Shown here: positions 1-5,250 of the stretch, one piece after another
Layout: every line of letters begins with the position of its first letter
How positions within the stretch are numbered: position 1 is the first letter of the stretch
Origin: Tardiphaga sp.
GTDB lineage: Bacteria; Pseudomonadota; Alphaproteobacteria; Rhizobiales; Xanthobacteraceae
Assembly: GCA_014377915.1 (NCBI GenBank)
Contig: JACMOT010000425.1
Span: 1 to 5,250 of the forward strand
DNA: 5,250 nt
Direction: 5' to 3'
The notes under the pieces: model-generated
What the model saw: only the letters and a program-made list of their open reading frames with translations
Told to the model about the DNA's origin: nothing
Databases searched by the model: none
Made by a program: the position numbers and the translations under genes

Positions 1-324
<324 letters not shown>

Positions 325-345
325 GGCACTTGCCCAAATAGAACC

Positions 346-375
346 GTACAATAGCGCCATAAGGCGCTATTGTAC
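346..375 (+). terminator. Perfect 13-bp inverted repeat, probable guaB transcription terminator
   Basis: The arms 346-358 (GTACAATAGCGCC) and 363-375 (GGCGCTATTGTAC) are exact reverse complements around an ATAA tetraloop. The structure begins 21 bp after the guaB stop codon. The position and the strong, short-looped hairpin suggest transcription termination. There is no T-run after the right arm (CTGCGTCACC follows), so it is not a standard intrinsic terminator. It may instead act as a 3' stabilising hairpin or aid Rho-dependent termination. The stem is less GC-rich than its surroundings. A TACAAT hexamer occurs in each arm, but no matching -35 element is found for either strand, so I do not call a promoter here. 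Confidence 0.5.
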
Positions 376-485
376 CTGCGTCACCCACGCTGCCTGGCGC
401 AGCCATTCGCCCGCGTGTTGCCGCGGCGTGTGACGCGCATTTTTCGAGAATCATCTCGCTTACGCCAGAAAGAATGTTGGATATC

Positions 486-1112
486 ATGGTCGATTGGACG
501 GACGAGCGCGTTGCCGCGCTCTCAAACCAGGATTTGAAAAACCTGCGCGTCAACGCAGAGCGCAAGGAAGTGGCCGAGCTGGTCACCAAATGCGATGCCG
601 AACTGGAGAAGCGCAGTGCGAACAAGCCGCGCAAGGCCGGCGCGGCGCGCAGCCCGTCGAAGCAGTTCGAGCACGACATGTCGGAGCAACTCGCGGTGGT
701 CGGTAAGGCGATGGCCGGAAAGTACGATCTCAGCGAAGAGACCGCGAAGGCCAAGTCGGTCGGCGTGAAGGGCTTCAAGTCGCACAAGCTGCTCGACGCC
801 AAGGGCTTTGCGAAGCTCGGCGGCATGCAGCGCGACGGCTCGGTGGCGGTCGATCGCTACATCTCCTACCGCGTCGGCAAGGACATTGTTTCGCTGAGCG
901 TGTTCCTGCTCAAGGACCAGGCGGTCGACGAACATGAATTCCAGGTGATCGCGCCGCTGACCATGCTCGATGGCGGCAGGCCGGTCGCGGACATCCGCCC
1001 GACCGCGACCGCCGCGCAGAAGCAGTCGGCCGATGGCGGGCTCGCCTTCAAGGATCTCGACGGCGCCGCGGCCGCGTTCGACGCGGTGCTGGGCAAGATC
1101 ACCGCGGCCTGA
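486..1112 (+). CDS. Conserved-looking hypothetical protein, 208 aa, function unknown
   Basis: I do not recognise a named family. The product is soluble, with no signal peptide or membrane segment. Residues 1-47 (MVDWTDERVAALSNQDLKNL onward) look helical and charged. They are followed by a basic Lys/Arg/Ala/Pro/Ser linker at about 44-60, and then a compact-looking domain from about 61 to the end. That part contains a Gly/Lys-rich segment (DGSVAVDRYISYRVGKDIVS, 117-136) and alternating hydrophobic stretches suggesting beta strands (135-170), ending in an Ala-rich helix. The basic linker could contact nucleic acid, but that is speculation. Two in-frame ATGs exist, at 474 and 486. The only purine-rich tract (AGAAAGA, 467-473) directly abuts the first ATG and lies about 11-12 bases from the second, so 486 is preferred; 474 would add four residues (MLDI). 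The frame is intact and codon use resembles that of the neighbours, which argues for a real gene. A strong intrinsic terminator follows 22 bases after the stop. Confidence 0.8.
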   Translation: MVDWTDERVAALSNQDLKNLRVNAERKEVAELVTKCDAELEKRSANKPRKAGAARSPSKQFEHDMSEQLAVVGKAMAGKYDLSEETAKAKSVGVKGFKSHKLLDAKGFAKLGGMQRDGSVAVDRYISYRVGKDIVSLSVFLLKDQAVDEHEFQVIAPLTMLDGGRPVADIRPTATAAQKQSADGGLAFKDLDGAAAAFDAVLGKITAA

Positions 1113-1134
1113 TGCCTCTCTTGACGTCGATCAC

Positions 1135-1166
1135 GCGGCGCGCGAGTTTTCGCGCGCCGCTTTTTT
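1135..1166 (+). terminator. Rho-independent terminator after the 208-aa hypothetical gene
   Basis: A perfect 10-bp all-GC stem (1135-1144 GCGGCGCGCG pairing with 1151-1160 CGCGCGCCGC) encloses a six-base AGTTTT loop. It is followed at once by six T residues (1161-1166). It lies 22 bases after the TGA at 1110-1112 and upstream of the next gene's start. The structure separates the hypothetical gene's transcript from the oxidoreductase gene, which therefore probably has its own promoter. No clear -35/-10 pair could be picked out in 1167-1214. Confidence 0.93.
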
Positions 1167-1214
1167 GTGGCGTCGTCCAAGAAACTCAGCAAACGCAGCA
1201 CTCAGGGAAATTTC

Positions 1215-2240
1215 ATGTCCGTATCCGCCAAGCGCATCGCGCTCGCTGCTCGCCCGAAGGGTGAGCCGAAGCCCTCCGATTTCCGCCTCGAGGATTATGT
1301 GGCACCCGTTCCGGGCGAGGGGCAGGTGCTGCTGCGCACGATCTGGCTGTCGCTCGATCCCTATATGCGCGGGCGCATGAATGATGCGGCCTCCTATTCG
1401 GCGCCGGTGCCGCTCGATGGCGTGATGGAAGGCGGCACCGTCTGCGAGGTGATCGCTTCCAATTTCGCCGACCTCGCCCCCGGCGATATCGTGCTGGCGC
1501 ATTCCGGCTGGCAGACGCTGGCGGTGGCCGACGGCAAGATGGTGCGCAAGGTCGATACCAGCCTCGGCCCGATCTCCACCGCCGTCGGTATTCTCGGCAT
1601 GCCCGGCATGACCGCCTATACCGGCCTCCTGGACATCGGCCTGCCGAAGGCCGGCGAGACGGTGGTGGTGGCGGCGGCCTCCGGCGCGGTCGGTTCGGCG
1701 GTCGGCCAGATCGCGATGATCAAGGGCGCCCGCGCGGTCGGCATCGCCGGCGGCAAGGACAAATGCGATTACGTCAAGAACGAGCTCGGCTTCGCTGACT
1801 GCATCGACCATCGCGATCCGGACTTCGCCGCCAAGCTGAAAGCGGCCTGTCCGAACGGCATCGATGTGTATTTCGAGAATGTCGGCGGCGCGGTGTTCGA
1901 GGCGGTGTTTCCGCTGCTCAACTTCTTCGCCCGCATTCCGGTGTGCGGCCTGATCGCGCAATACAGCGACACCGCCGACTCGACGCCGAAATGGGCGGGG
2001 TCGATGATGCGCACCATCCTGACCAAGCGGCTCGCCATCCGCGGCTTCATCGTTAGCGACTTCGCCAGCCGCCGTGGCGACTTTCTCCGCGACATGTCGG
2101 GCTGGGTGAAGGACGGCAAGGTGAAGTACAAGGAATGCATCACCGACGGCCTGGAGAATGCGCCGACCGCGTTCATGGGGCTGCTCAAGGGCAGCAATTT
2201 CGGCAAGCAGCTGGTGCGCGTCGGGCCGGACAAGGTCTAG
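1215..2240 (+). CDS. NADP-dependent medium-chain oxidoreductase (PTGR / CurA-like), 341 aa
   Basis: This is a zinc-independent medium-chain dehydrogenase/reductase of the leukotriene-B4 12-hydroxydehydrogenase / prostaglandin reductase / curcumin reductase branch. Such cytosolic enzymes use NADPH to reduce the C=C bond of alpha,beta-unsaturated ketones and aldehydes. The N-terminal GroES-like domain carries the branch signature LSLDPYMRGRM (45-55). The Rossmann domain carries the nucleotide-binding turn AASGAVG (154-160), followed by GARAVGIAGGKDKCDYVKNE (171-190), whose basic residues suit NADPH. YFENVGG (219-225) and IRGFIVSDF (275-283) are further branch hallmarks. The cysteine and histidine ligands of zinc-dependent alcohol dehydrogenases are missing, as expected. 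The length of 341 is normal for the family. The start at 1215 is chosen because AGGGAAA (1204-1210) sits at proper spacing and the family motif pattern begins here. An in-frame ATG at 1167 abuts the upstream terminator and would add 16 atypical residues. The physiological substrate cannot be told. The gene converges on the MFS gene. Confidence 0.93.
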   Translation: MSVSAKRIALAARPKGEPKPSDFRLEDYVAPVPGEGQVLLRTIWLSLDPYMRGRMNDAASYSAPVPLDGVMEGGTVCEVIASNFADLAPGDIVLAHSGWQTLAVADGKMVRKVDTSLGPISTAVGILGMPGMTAYTGLLDIGLPKAGETVVVAAASGAVGSAVGQIAMIKGARAVGIAGGKDKCDYVKNELGFADCIDHRDPDFAAKLKAACPNGIDVYFENVGGAVFEAVFPLLNFFARIPVCGLIAQYSDTADSTPKWAGSMMRTILTKRLAIRGFIVSDFASRRGDFLRDMSGWVKDGKVKYKECITDGLENAPTAFMGLLKGSNFGKQLVRVGPDKV

Positions 2241-2250
2241 CAGCCCGCCA

Positions 2251-3504
2251 TCAGCGGCAGCGTCGGCTGCCGAGCAAGGCGGCGATCGCCAGGGCCTGGA
2301 TGATCGCCGCCGTCACGAACAGCCAAGGCGCGGCGTCTGCCGCGCCTTCAGCGGGGGCCACTTCGCGGATCAATCCAAACGCCGCCGGCGCAAAGGCGTA
2401 AGTTGCCTGGCCGATCGCGACAATCAGCGCGACCACGCGCGCCAAATCGTCGCTGACGAACTCGACCTGGGCGATCAGCGGTGGCAACGAGGTCGCATTG
2501 CCGATCCCGGCGCCGAACAGCACGATGCCCATGAGCAGCAGCGGCACGCTGTCGCCGCCGGCGAGCAGAAAGGCCAGCGAGCCGGCGATCTGCACCAGAT
2601 AACTGGCACAGGCGACCAGCCGGCGGTCGCAGCCCACCGGCATCAGCCAGCCGACCAGGGAACGTCCGGCAATCGCGGCTGCGGTGGCCGCGCCGGCGGC
2701 AAGGCCGGCGATCGCTGCCCCCATGGCCGGGACCAGTAGCGAGAACAAATGCGCCAGCAGGCCGATTTGCGCGAACAGCCCGAGGGCCATCCCCGTGGCC
2801 AGCGTGAGGAAGCGTGCGTCGCGCCACAGCAGCTTGCCGGGAAGCGGACGCGCCGCTGGCGACGTGATTGATATGGGCGGTGTCACTGCGAGGTCGCCAT
2901 CCGGCCGCAACCCCATCTGTTGCGGAGATCGGGCGAAGAACGCATCCGCCAGCAGCCACACCGCGACAACCATCACCGTGCCGATCAGTGCCGCCGCCAG
3001 CGGAAATCCCAGCCAGCCGATCGCGGCGCCCCACAGCGGGGAGAATATCACGCCGCCGATGCTGGCGCCGTTATAGGCCTGTGCCAACGCGGCCGGACGC
3101 TTGCGCACGAACCACGGCGCCACGATGGCGTTGACCGCGGCGGCGCCGGGCGCAACCCAGCCGGCACCGCTCAACAGCGTCGCGGCGAATAATTGCCAGG
3201 GCTGTTCGGCCAGCGCCCAGCCGGTGATGCCGAACGCCAGCGCGATGGCGCCGGCCTTGCTGATCGCAGGGACGCCGAAATTTCGATACAGCCGGGGCAG
3301 GTTGGCAATCACGAGGGCGCCAAACAGGAAATGCATGGTGACCGCGCACGACACCAGCGTCAGCGACCAGCCACGCGCCTCGCGTACCGCGTGCAGATAG
3401 ATCGGCGGACCATAGAAGCCGAGCCCCCAGCCGAACACGGCGAGCGTGAAGGCCGCGGCGACCACGCGCCAGCCATAGAACAAGGTTGTGCTGCCGCCCA
3501 TCAT
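2251..3504 (-). CDS. Major facilitator superfamily transporter, 417 aa
   Basis: This is an inner-membrane secondary transporter. The chain shows about twelve hydrophobic segments, at roughly 9-31, 48-68, 80-98, 103-128, 142-165, 168-190, 230-257, 260-288, 296-316, 320-345, 355-378 and 391-412. A longer hydrophilic central loop (191-229) separates the two six-helix halves. The cytoplasmic loop between helices 2 and 3 reads NLPRLYRNFG (68-77), a degenerate MFS motif A. The equivalent loop in the second half is GRSLVGWLMPVGCDRR (280-295). WFVRKRPAALAQAYNGASIG (131-150), after helix 4, matches the usual 'W-F-x-R-R-x-x-A' pattern of monocarboxylate / oxalate-formate-like MFS members. The substrate and direction are not deducible. 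Tandem ATGs open the gene (3504 and 3501); upstream only a GGCGGG-like stretch could serve as ribosome binding site, so the start is moderately secure. The gene is divergent from an ArsR-type regulator across 139 bp containing a palindrome, so repression by that regulator is likely. Confidence 0.92.
   Translation of the reverse strand: MMGGSTTLFYGWRVVAAAFTLAVFGWGLGFYGPPIYLHAVREARGWSLTLVSCAVTMHFLFGALVIANLPRLYRNFGVPAISKAGAIALAFGITGWALAEQPWQLFAATLLSGAGWVAPGAAAVNAIVAPWFVRKRPAALAQAYNGASIGGVIFSPLWGAAIGWLGFPLAAALIGTVMVVAVWLLADAFFARSPQQMGLRPDGDLAVTPPISITSPAARPLPGKLLWRDARFLTLATGMALGLFAQIGLLAHLFSLLVPAMGAAIAGLAAGAATAAAIAGRSLVGWLMPVGCDRRLVACASYLVQIAGSLAFLLAGGDSVPLLLMGIVLFGAGIGNATSLPPLIAQVEFVSDDLARVVALIVAIGQATYAFAPAAFGLIREVAPAEGAADAAPWLFVTAAIIQALAIAALLGSRRCR
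2255..2272. terminator. Small hairpin at the convergent gene junction, weak terminator candidate
   Basis: CGGCAGC (2255-2261) and GCTGCCG (2266-2272) form a 7-bp stem with a GTCG loop, just past the oxidoreductase stop and inside the last codons of the oppositely oriented MFS gene. The two stop codons are only 10 bp apart, so termination for both transcripts must involve this region or sequences in the opposing gene. There is no T-run on either side, and GC-rich DNA forms such stems by chance, so support is weak. Confidence 0.2.
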
Positions 3505-3568
3505 GATCGCCCGCCGTGCCGGTTCCGGTCCACCGACCGTCGTGCCAGCAATGGCATCTCAAGCCGCG

Positions 3569-3596
3569 AAATGCTTCGGCCGCTACCGAAGTATTT
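3569..3596. promoter_or_regulatory. Candidate operator palindrome between MFS and arsR-type genes
   Basis: AAATGCTTCGG (3569-3579) and CCGAAGTATTT (3586-3596) are reverse complements at 10 of 11 positions, around a six-base CCGCTA centre. The 28-bp dyad lies 64 bp upstream of the MFS start on the minus strand and 47 bp upstream of the regulator start on the plus strand. It is therefore well placed to control both divergent promoters. ArsR-type dimers bind imperfect dyads of about this size next to their own genes, so binding by the adjacent regulator is a reasonable inference. A possible -10 hexamer TAGGAT (3612-3617) for the regulator gene lies just downstream of the dyad, but no good -35 was found. 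Five T residues follow (3594-3598), so a hairpin terminator was considered; a position between two divergent starts makes that unlikely. Confidence 0.6.
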
Positions 3597-3628
3597 TTCG
3601 CCGGGCCGGCCTAGGATGCCGTGAAACC

Positions 3629-3635
3629 GAGGAGG
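3629..3635 (+). promoter_or_regulatory. Strong ribosome binding site fixing the regulator start
   Basis: GAGGAGG lies eight bases before the ATG at 3644 and is a near-perfect Shine-Dalgarno match, the best in the window. It decides the start of the ArsR-type gene against longer in-frame starts reaching back to 3488, which would overlap the divergent MFS start and run through the operator palindrome. Confidence 0.88.
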
Positions 3636-3643
3636 TCTACGCC

Positions 3644-4354
3644 ATGGCCAGTCAAGCAATGTTTGCCGAAATCGCAGCGCTGTCGGGCGATCCGGCGCGC
3701 GCCAGCATGCTGCACGCGTTGATGGACGGCCGCGCGCTGACCGCGACCGAACTGGCAAAGGCCGCCGGGATCACGCCGCAGACGGCAAGCGGGCATCTGG
3801 GCCGGATGACGACGGCCGGGCTGTTGAGCGTCGAGCGCCAGGGCCGGCATCGCTATCACCGGCTGGCGACGGCATCGGTGGCGCGGATGCTGGAAAGCAT
3901 CATGCAGGTGGCCGCGGATCTCGCGCCCGACCGTTCACGGCTCTCGACCGGGCCGCGCGACGCGGCGCTGCGCAAGGCCCGCACCTGCTATGATCATCTG
4001 GCCGGGCGGCTGGGGGTGGCGCTGGCCGACGCCCTGATGGCGCGAGGCCATATCGAACTGACCGGCGAGGCCGGCGTTCTGACAGGTTCCGGCATGGCTT
4101 TCCTCGGTGACATCGGGGTCGATACGGCGCCGTTGCTGGCGCGGCGCAACGCCCGCTCCCGTCGCGTGCTGTGTCGCCCCTGCCTGGACTGGAGCGAGCG
4201 ACGGCCGCATCTGGCCGGCGGGCTGGGCGCGGCGCTCTGCGCGCACAGTCTCGACCAGGGATGGACCAGGCGGCTCGACGGGACGCGGGCCGTTCTCGTC
4301 ACCCCGAAAGGCGAGCGGGTGTTTCGCGACAAATTCGGCGTGGCGACGGGCTAG
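3644..4354 (+). CDS. ArsR-type winged-helix transcriptional regulator, long form, 236 aa
   Basis: This is a DNA-binding regulator whose N-terminal third (about 5-78) is an ArsR/SmtB winged helix. GDPARASMLHALMDGRALT (15-33) leads into the helix-turn-helix TELAKAAGITPQTASGHL (35-52), with recognition helix TPQTASGHLGRM and the wing LLSVERQGRHRYHRL (60-74). Classical ArsR proteins are about 100-120 residues; this one has roughly 140 extra. The C-terminal half holds CYDHLAGRLG (115-124), a CxxC pair (C177 and C180, in LCRPCLDWSERRPHLAG) and a VLVTPKGERVFRDKFG end (218-232). The metal-binding ELCVCD motif of metal-sensing ArsR members is absent from the HTH helix, so any ligand site is probably in the extra half. 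Proteins of this long form are, as I recall, common in rhizobia next to transporter genes. It probably represses itself and the divergent MFS gene through the palindrome at 3569-3596. The start is fixed by the strong Shine-Dalgarno. Inducer unknown. Confidence 0.9.
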   Translation: MASQAMFAEIAALSGDPARASMLHALMDGRALTATELAKAAGITPQTASGHLGRMTTAGLLSVERQGRHRYHRLATASVARMLESIMQVAADLAPDRSRLSTGPRDAALRKARTCYDHLAGRLGVALADALMARGHIELTGEAGVLTGSGMAFLGDIGVDTAPLLARRNARSRRVLCRPCLDWSERRPHLAGGLGAALCAHSLDQGWTRRLDGTRAVLVTPKGERVFRDKFGVATG

Positions 4355-4396
4355 ATGCTGCGGCGGCGACTCGTGGACAGGGTGCTCCGCCTCGAA

Positions 4397-4425
4397 TTGT
4401 CATCGACGGGTGCGCGGTCTATAGC
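4397..4425 (+). promoter_or_regulatory. Sigma70-like promoter for the MAPEG (and possibly methyltransferase) gene
   Basis: TTGTCA (4397-4402, five of six to TTGACA) and TATAGC (4420-4425, four of six to TATAAT) are separated by an optimal 17 bp. Transcription would begin near 4432, giving a leader of about 23 bases that contains the AGGAG ribosome binding site at 4441-4445. It lies in the 100-bp gap after the regulator gene, so the MAPEG gene is probably transcribed independently of the regulator. The call is by pattern only. Confidence 0.55.
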
Positions 4426-4440
4426 TCGGGCTTCGCGTGC

Positions 4441-4445
4441 AGGAG
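4441..4445 (+). promoter_or_regulatory. Ribosome binding site deciding the MAPEG start
   Basis: AGGAG sits nine bases before the ATG at 4455. An alternative in-frame GTG at 4437 would place this Shine-Dalgarno inside the coding region and add six residues before the hydrophobic helix, so 4455 is preferred. Confidence 0.75.
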
Positions 4446-4454
4446 TTAAATTCG

Positions 4455-4805
4455 ATGTCGGTTCAAATGGTGCTGCTGCCGGTATTCGTGCTGGTGGCGC
4501 TGACGCTGGGAATGTTCTTCTGGACCGGTCGCCGCGGTGGTAATGCCAGCCGCAACGATGCCAGCGAGCTGCCGCATCAATCCTCGCAGCTCGACCTGCT
4601 GTTCTACGCGCTGATCGCGCTCGGCCTGCCGTTGCGAAAAATCGATCTGGTGCTGGTGGCGCTGTCCTGGGTATTCGCCGTCGTCCGCGTCCTGCAGGCG
4701 GGCATCTTCGGTGGCAACGGCCGTTCACAGGCGTTCGTGGCCGGTGCGCTGGTGCTGCTGGCGATGTGGTTATACTTCGCGCTGCGGATGCTGTTCCTGC
4801 TGTGA
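4455..4805 (+). CDS. MAPEG-family small integral membrane protein, 116 aa
   Basis: This is an inner-membrane protein of the MAPEG superfamily (membrane-associated proteins in eicosanoid and glutathione metabolism). Bacterial members are short four-helix proteins, mostly of unknown substrate. Hydrophobic segments fall at about 3-23, 47-61, 64-82 and 92-115. The family pattern is seen in the loop and helix 2 start ELPHQSSQLDLLFYALIALG (38-57), in the IDLVLVALSWVFAVVRVLQA stretch (63-82), and in GGNGRSQAF (86-94) before the last helix. At 116 residues it is slightly shorter than the usual 130 or so. I cannot point to a convincing glutathione-binding signature, and where many members have 'R-x-x-H' after helix 3 this protein has RVLQ, so enzymatic activity is uncertain. 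It follows a promoter-like sequence and precedes the methyltransferase gene by 40 bp on the same strand, so the two may be cotranscribed. Confidence 0.85.
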   Translation: MSVQMVLLPVFVLVALTLGMFFWTGRRGGNASRNDASELPHQSSQLDLLFYALIALGLPLRKIDLVLVALSWVFAVVRVLQAGIFGGNGRSQAFVAGALVLLAMWLYFALRMLFLL

Positions 4806-4845
4806 CAGCGCGCTGGCGCACTTTGTTCTCCGTTGAAAGATTGCC

Positions 4846-5250
4846 ATGACTCCCGCCGCCAAACTCTCCGCCGCGATCGATTTGATCGAGGCCATCGACA
4901 CCCAGCGCGTGCCTGCCGCCAAGGCGCTGAAGGAGTGGGGTACAGCGCATCGCTATGCCGGCTCCGGCGACCGCGCCGGTATTTCCGGGCTGGTCTGGGA
5001 CGTGCTGCGGCGCCGGGCGTCGAGCGCCTGGATCATGGACAATGATACGCCGCGCGCCCGTGTGCTCGGCATGCTGAAGGCCGAGCGCAAGATGGATGTC
5101 GAGGCGATCGCCGCTCTGTGCGATGGCGGCCGGTTCTCGCCGGAGCCGCTGTCGGATGCCGAGCATGCCGCATTGTCGTCGCGCACCGTGGCCGACGCGC
5201 CGGCGCATATTGCCGGCGATTATCCGGAATGGCTCGACGGCTACCTGGCC
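4846..5250 (+). CDS. RsmB/NOP-type RNA methyltransferase, N-terminal part (cut by right window edge)
   Basis: An uninterrupted frame runs from ATG 4846 to the last base, giving 135 residues with no stop. The sequence begins MTPAAKLSAAIDLIEAIDTQ and continues VPAAKALKEWGTAHRYAGSG (22-41), DRAGISGLVWDVLRRRASSA (42-61), WIMDNDTPRARVLG. This resembles the helical N-terminal extension of RsmB/NOP (Fmu/Sun) proteins of rhizobia, SAM-dependent cytosine-5 RNA methyltransferases of about 430 residues. The SAM-binding and catalytic cysteine motifs would lie beyond the window and cannot be checked. I recall this form as the one encoded beside guaA, distinct from the other RsmB paralogue in these genomes, so I give no symbol. 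Upstream there is only a weak GAAAGA purine tract (4835-4840). Spacing of 40 bp from the MAPEG stop, with no terminator hairpin seen, suggests cotranscription. Confidence is high that this is coding, moderate on the precise subfamily. Confidence 0.85.
   Translation, partial: MTPAAKLSAAIDLIEAIDTQRVPAAKALKEWGTAHRYAGSGDRAGISGLVWDVLRRRASSAWIMDNDTPRARVLGMLKAERKMDVEAIAALCDGGRFSPEPLSDAEHAALSSRTVADAPAHIAGDYPEWLDGYLA

Noticed and set aside
330..352. TTGCCC plus TACAAT as a promoter after guaB
   Set aside because: The spacing is only 11 bp, far too short for sigma70, and the TACAAT lies inside the hairpin arm.
445..458. Small CGAGA-ATCA-TCTCG dyad upstream of the hypothetical gene
   Set aside because: The arms are only five bases, expected by chance; no promoter hexamers are convincingly associated with it.
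1131..1961. Long open frame on the minus strand (276 codons) opposite the oxidoreductase gene
   Set aside because: It is rich in His, Arg, Gly and Asp with no family pattern, as expected of an antisense frame over a GC-rich gene, and it spans the intrinsic terminator.
2348..3034. Second minus-strand frame of 228 codons inside the MFS gene
   Set aside because: It overlaps the transporter in another frame of the same strand and reads as Arg/Gly/Ala-rich text with no hydrophobic segments or domains.
3543..3556. TGCCA-GCAA-TGGCA dyad in the MFS leader
   Set aside because: A five-base stem is too short to claim as an operator or structural element next to the much stronger dyad at 3569-3596.
3569..3598. 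Hairpin followed by five Ts, read as an intrinsic terminator
   Set aside because: It lies between two divergent gene starts with no gene ending into it; operator function fits the position better.
3488..3643. N-terminal extension of the ArsR-type regulator to an upstream ATG at 3488
   Set aside because: It would overlap the start of the divergent MFS gene, pass through the operator palindrome and add atypical Arg/Pro-rich residues, while a near-perfect ribosome binding site marks 3644.
4833..5045. Plus-strand 70-codon frame overlapping the methyltransferase start
   Set aside because: The frame beginning at 4846 runs to the window edge and matches a known family; this one has no family resemblance.
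4351..5208. Long open frame on the minus strand (285 codons) over the MAPEG and methyltransferase region
   Set aside because: It crosses two well-supported genes on the other strand, contains Arg/Ala/Pro low-complexity text and has no ribosome binding site or recognisable domain.

Overview
The window reads as an ordinary, GC-rich (visibly above 60% G+C) chromosomal segment of an alphaproteobacterium. The protein wording and gene neighbourhood fit Hyphomicrobiales, most probably the Bradyrhizobium / Rhodopseudomonas / Afipia group. This placement is inferred from remembered family resemblance and was not checked by a search. No tRNA, rRNA, CRISPR array, insertion sequence, integrase or att-like repeat is visible.

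Layout, left to right. The last 107 codons of guaB (IMP dehydrogenase) enter from the left edge and stop at 324. They are followed by a perfect 13-bp inverted repeat (346-375). Next is a 208-residue soluble protein of unknown function (486-1112), closed by a textbook intrinsic terminator (1135-1166). A zinc-independent medium-chain NADP-dependent oxidoreductase follows (1215-2240). It converges, with only 10 bp between stop codons, on a 12-helix MFS transporter on the minus strand (2251-3504). The MFS gene is divergent from a long-form ArsR-type regulator (3644-4354). Their shared 139-bp intergenic region holds an 11-bp-arm imperfect palindrome (3569-3596), a good operator candidate. After a recognisable sigma70-like promoter (4397-4425) come a small MAPEG-family membrane protein (4455-4805) and the N-terminal 135 codons of an RsmB/NOP-type RNA methyltransferase (4846 to the right edge).

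How the parts may work together. guaB, MAPEG and the RsmB/NOP methyltransferase belong to a neighbourhood that, as I recall, often leads to guaA in rhizobia, so guaA may lie just beyond the right edge. Between guaB and MAPEG sits a block of four genes. The MFS-arsR pair looks like a self-contained efflux or uptake module in which the regulator probably controls both itself and the transporter. The inducer cannot be read from the sequence. The classical ArsR metal-binding cysteines are absent from the recognition helix, and the protein instead has a large C-terminal half with a CxxC pair. I see no convincing evidence of a wholly new system. The most worthwhile leads are the MFS/ArsR module with its palindrome, and the unrecognised 208-residue protein.
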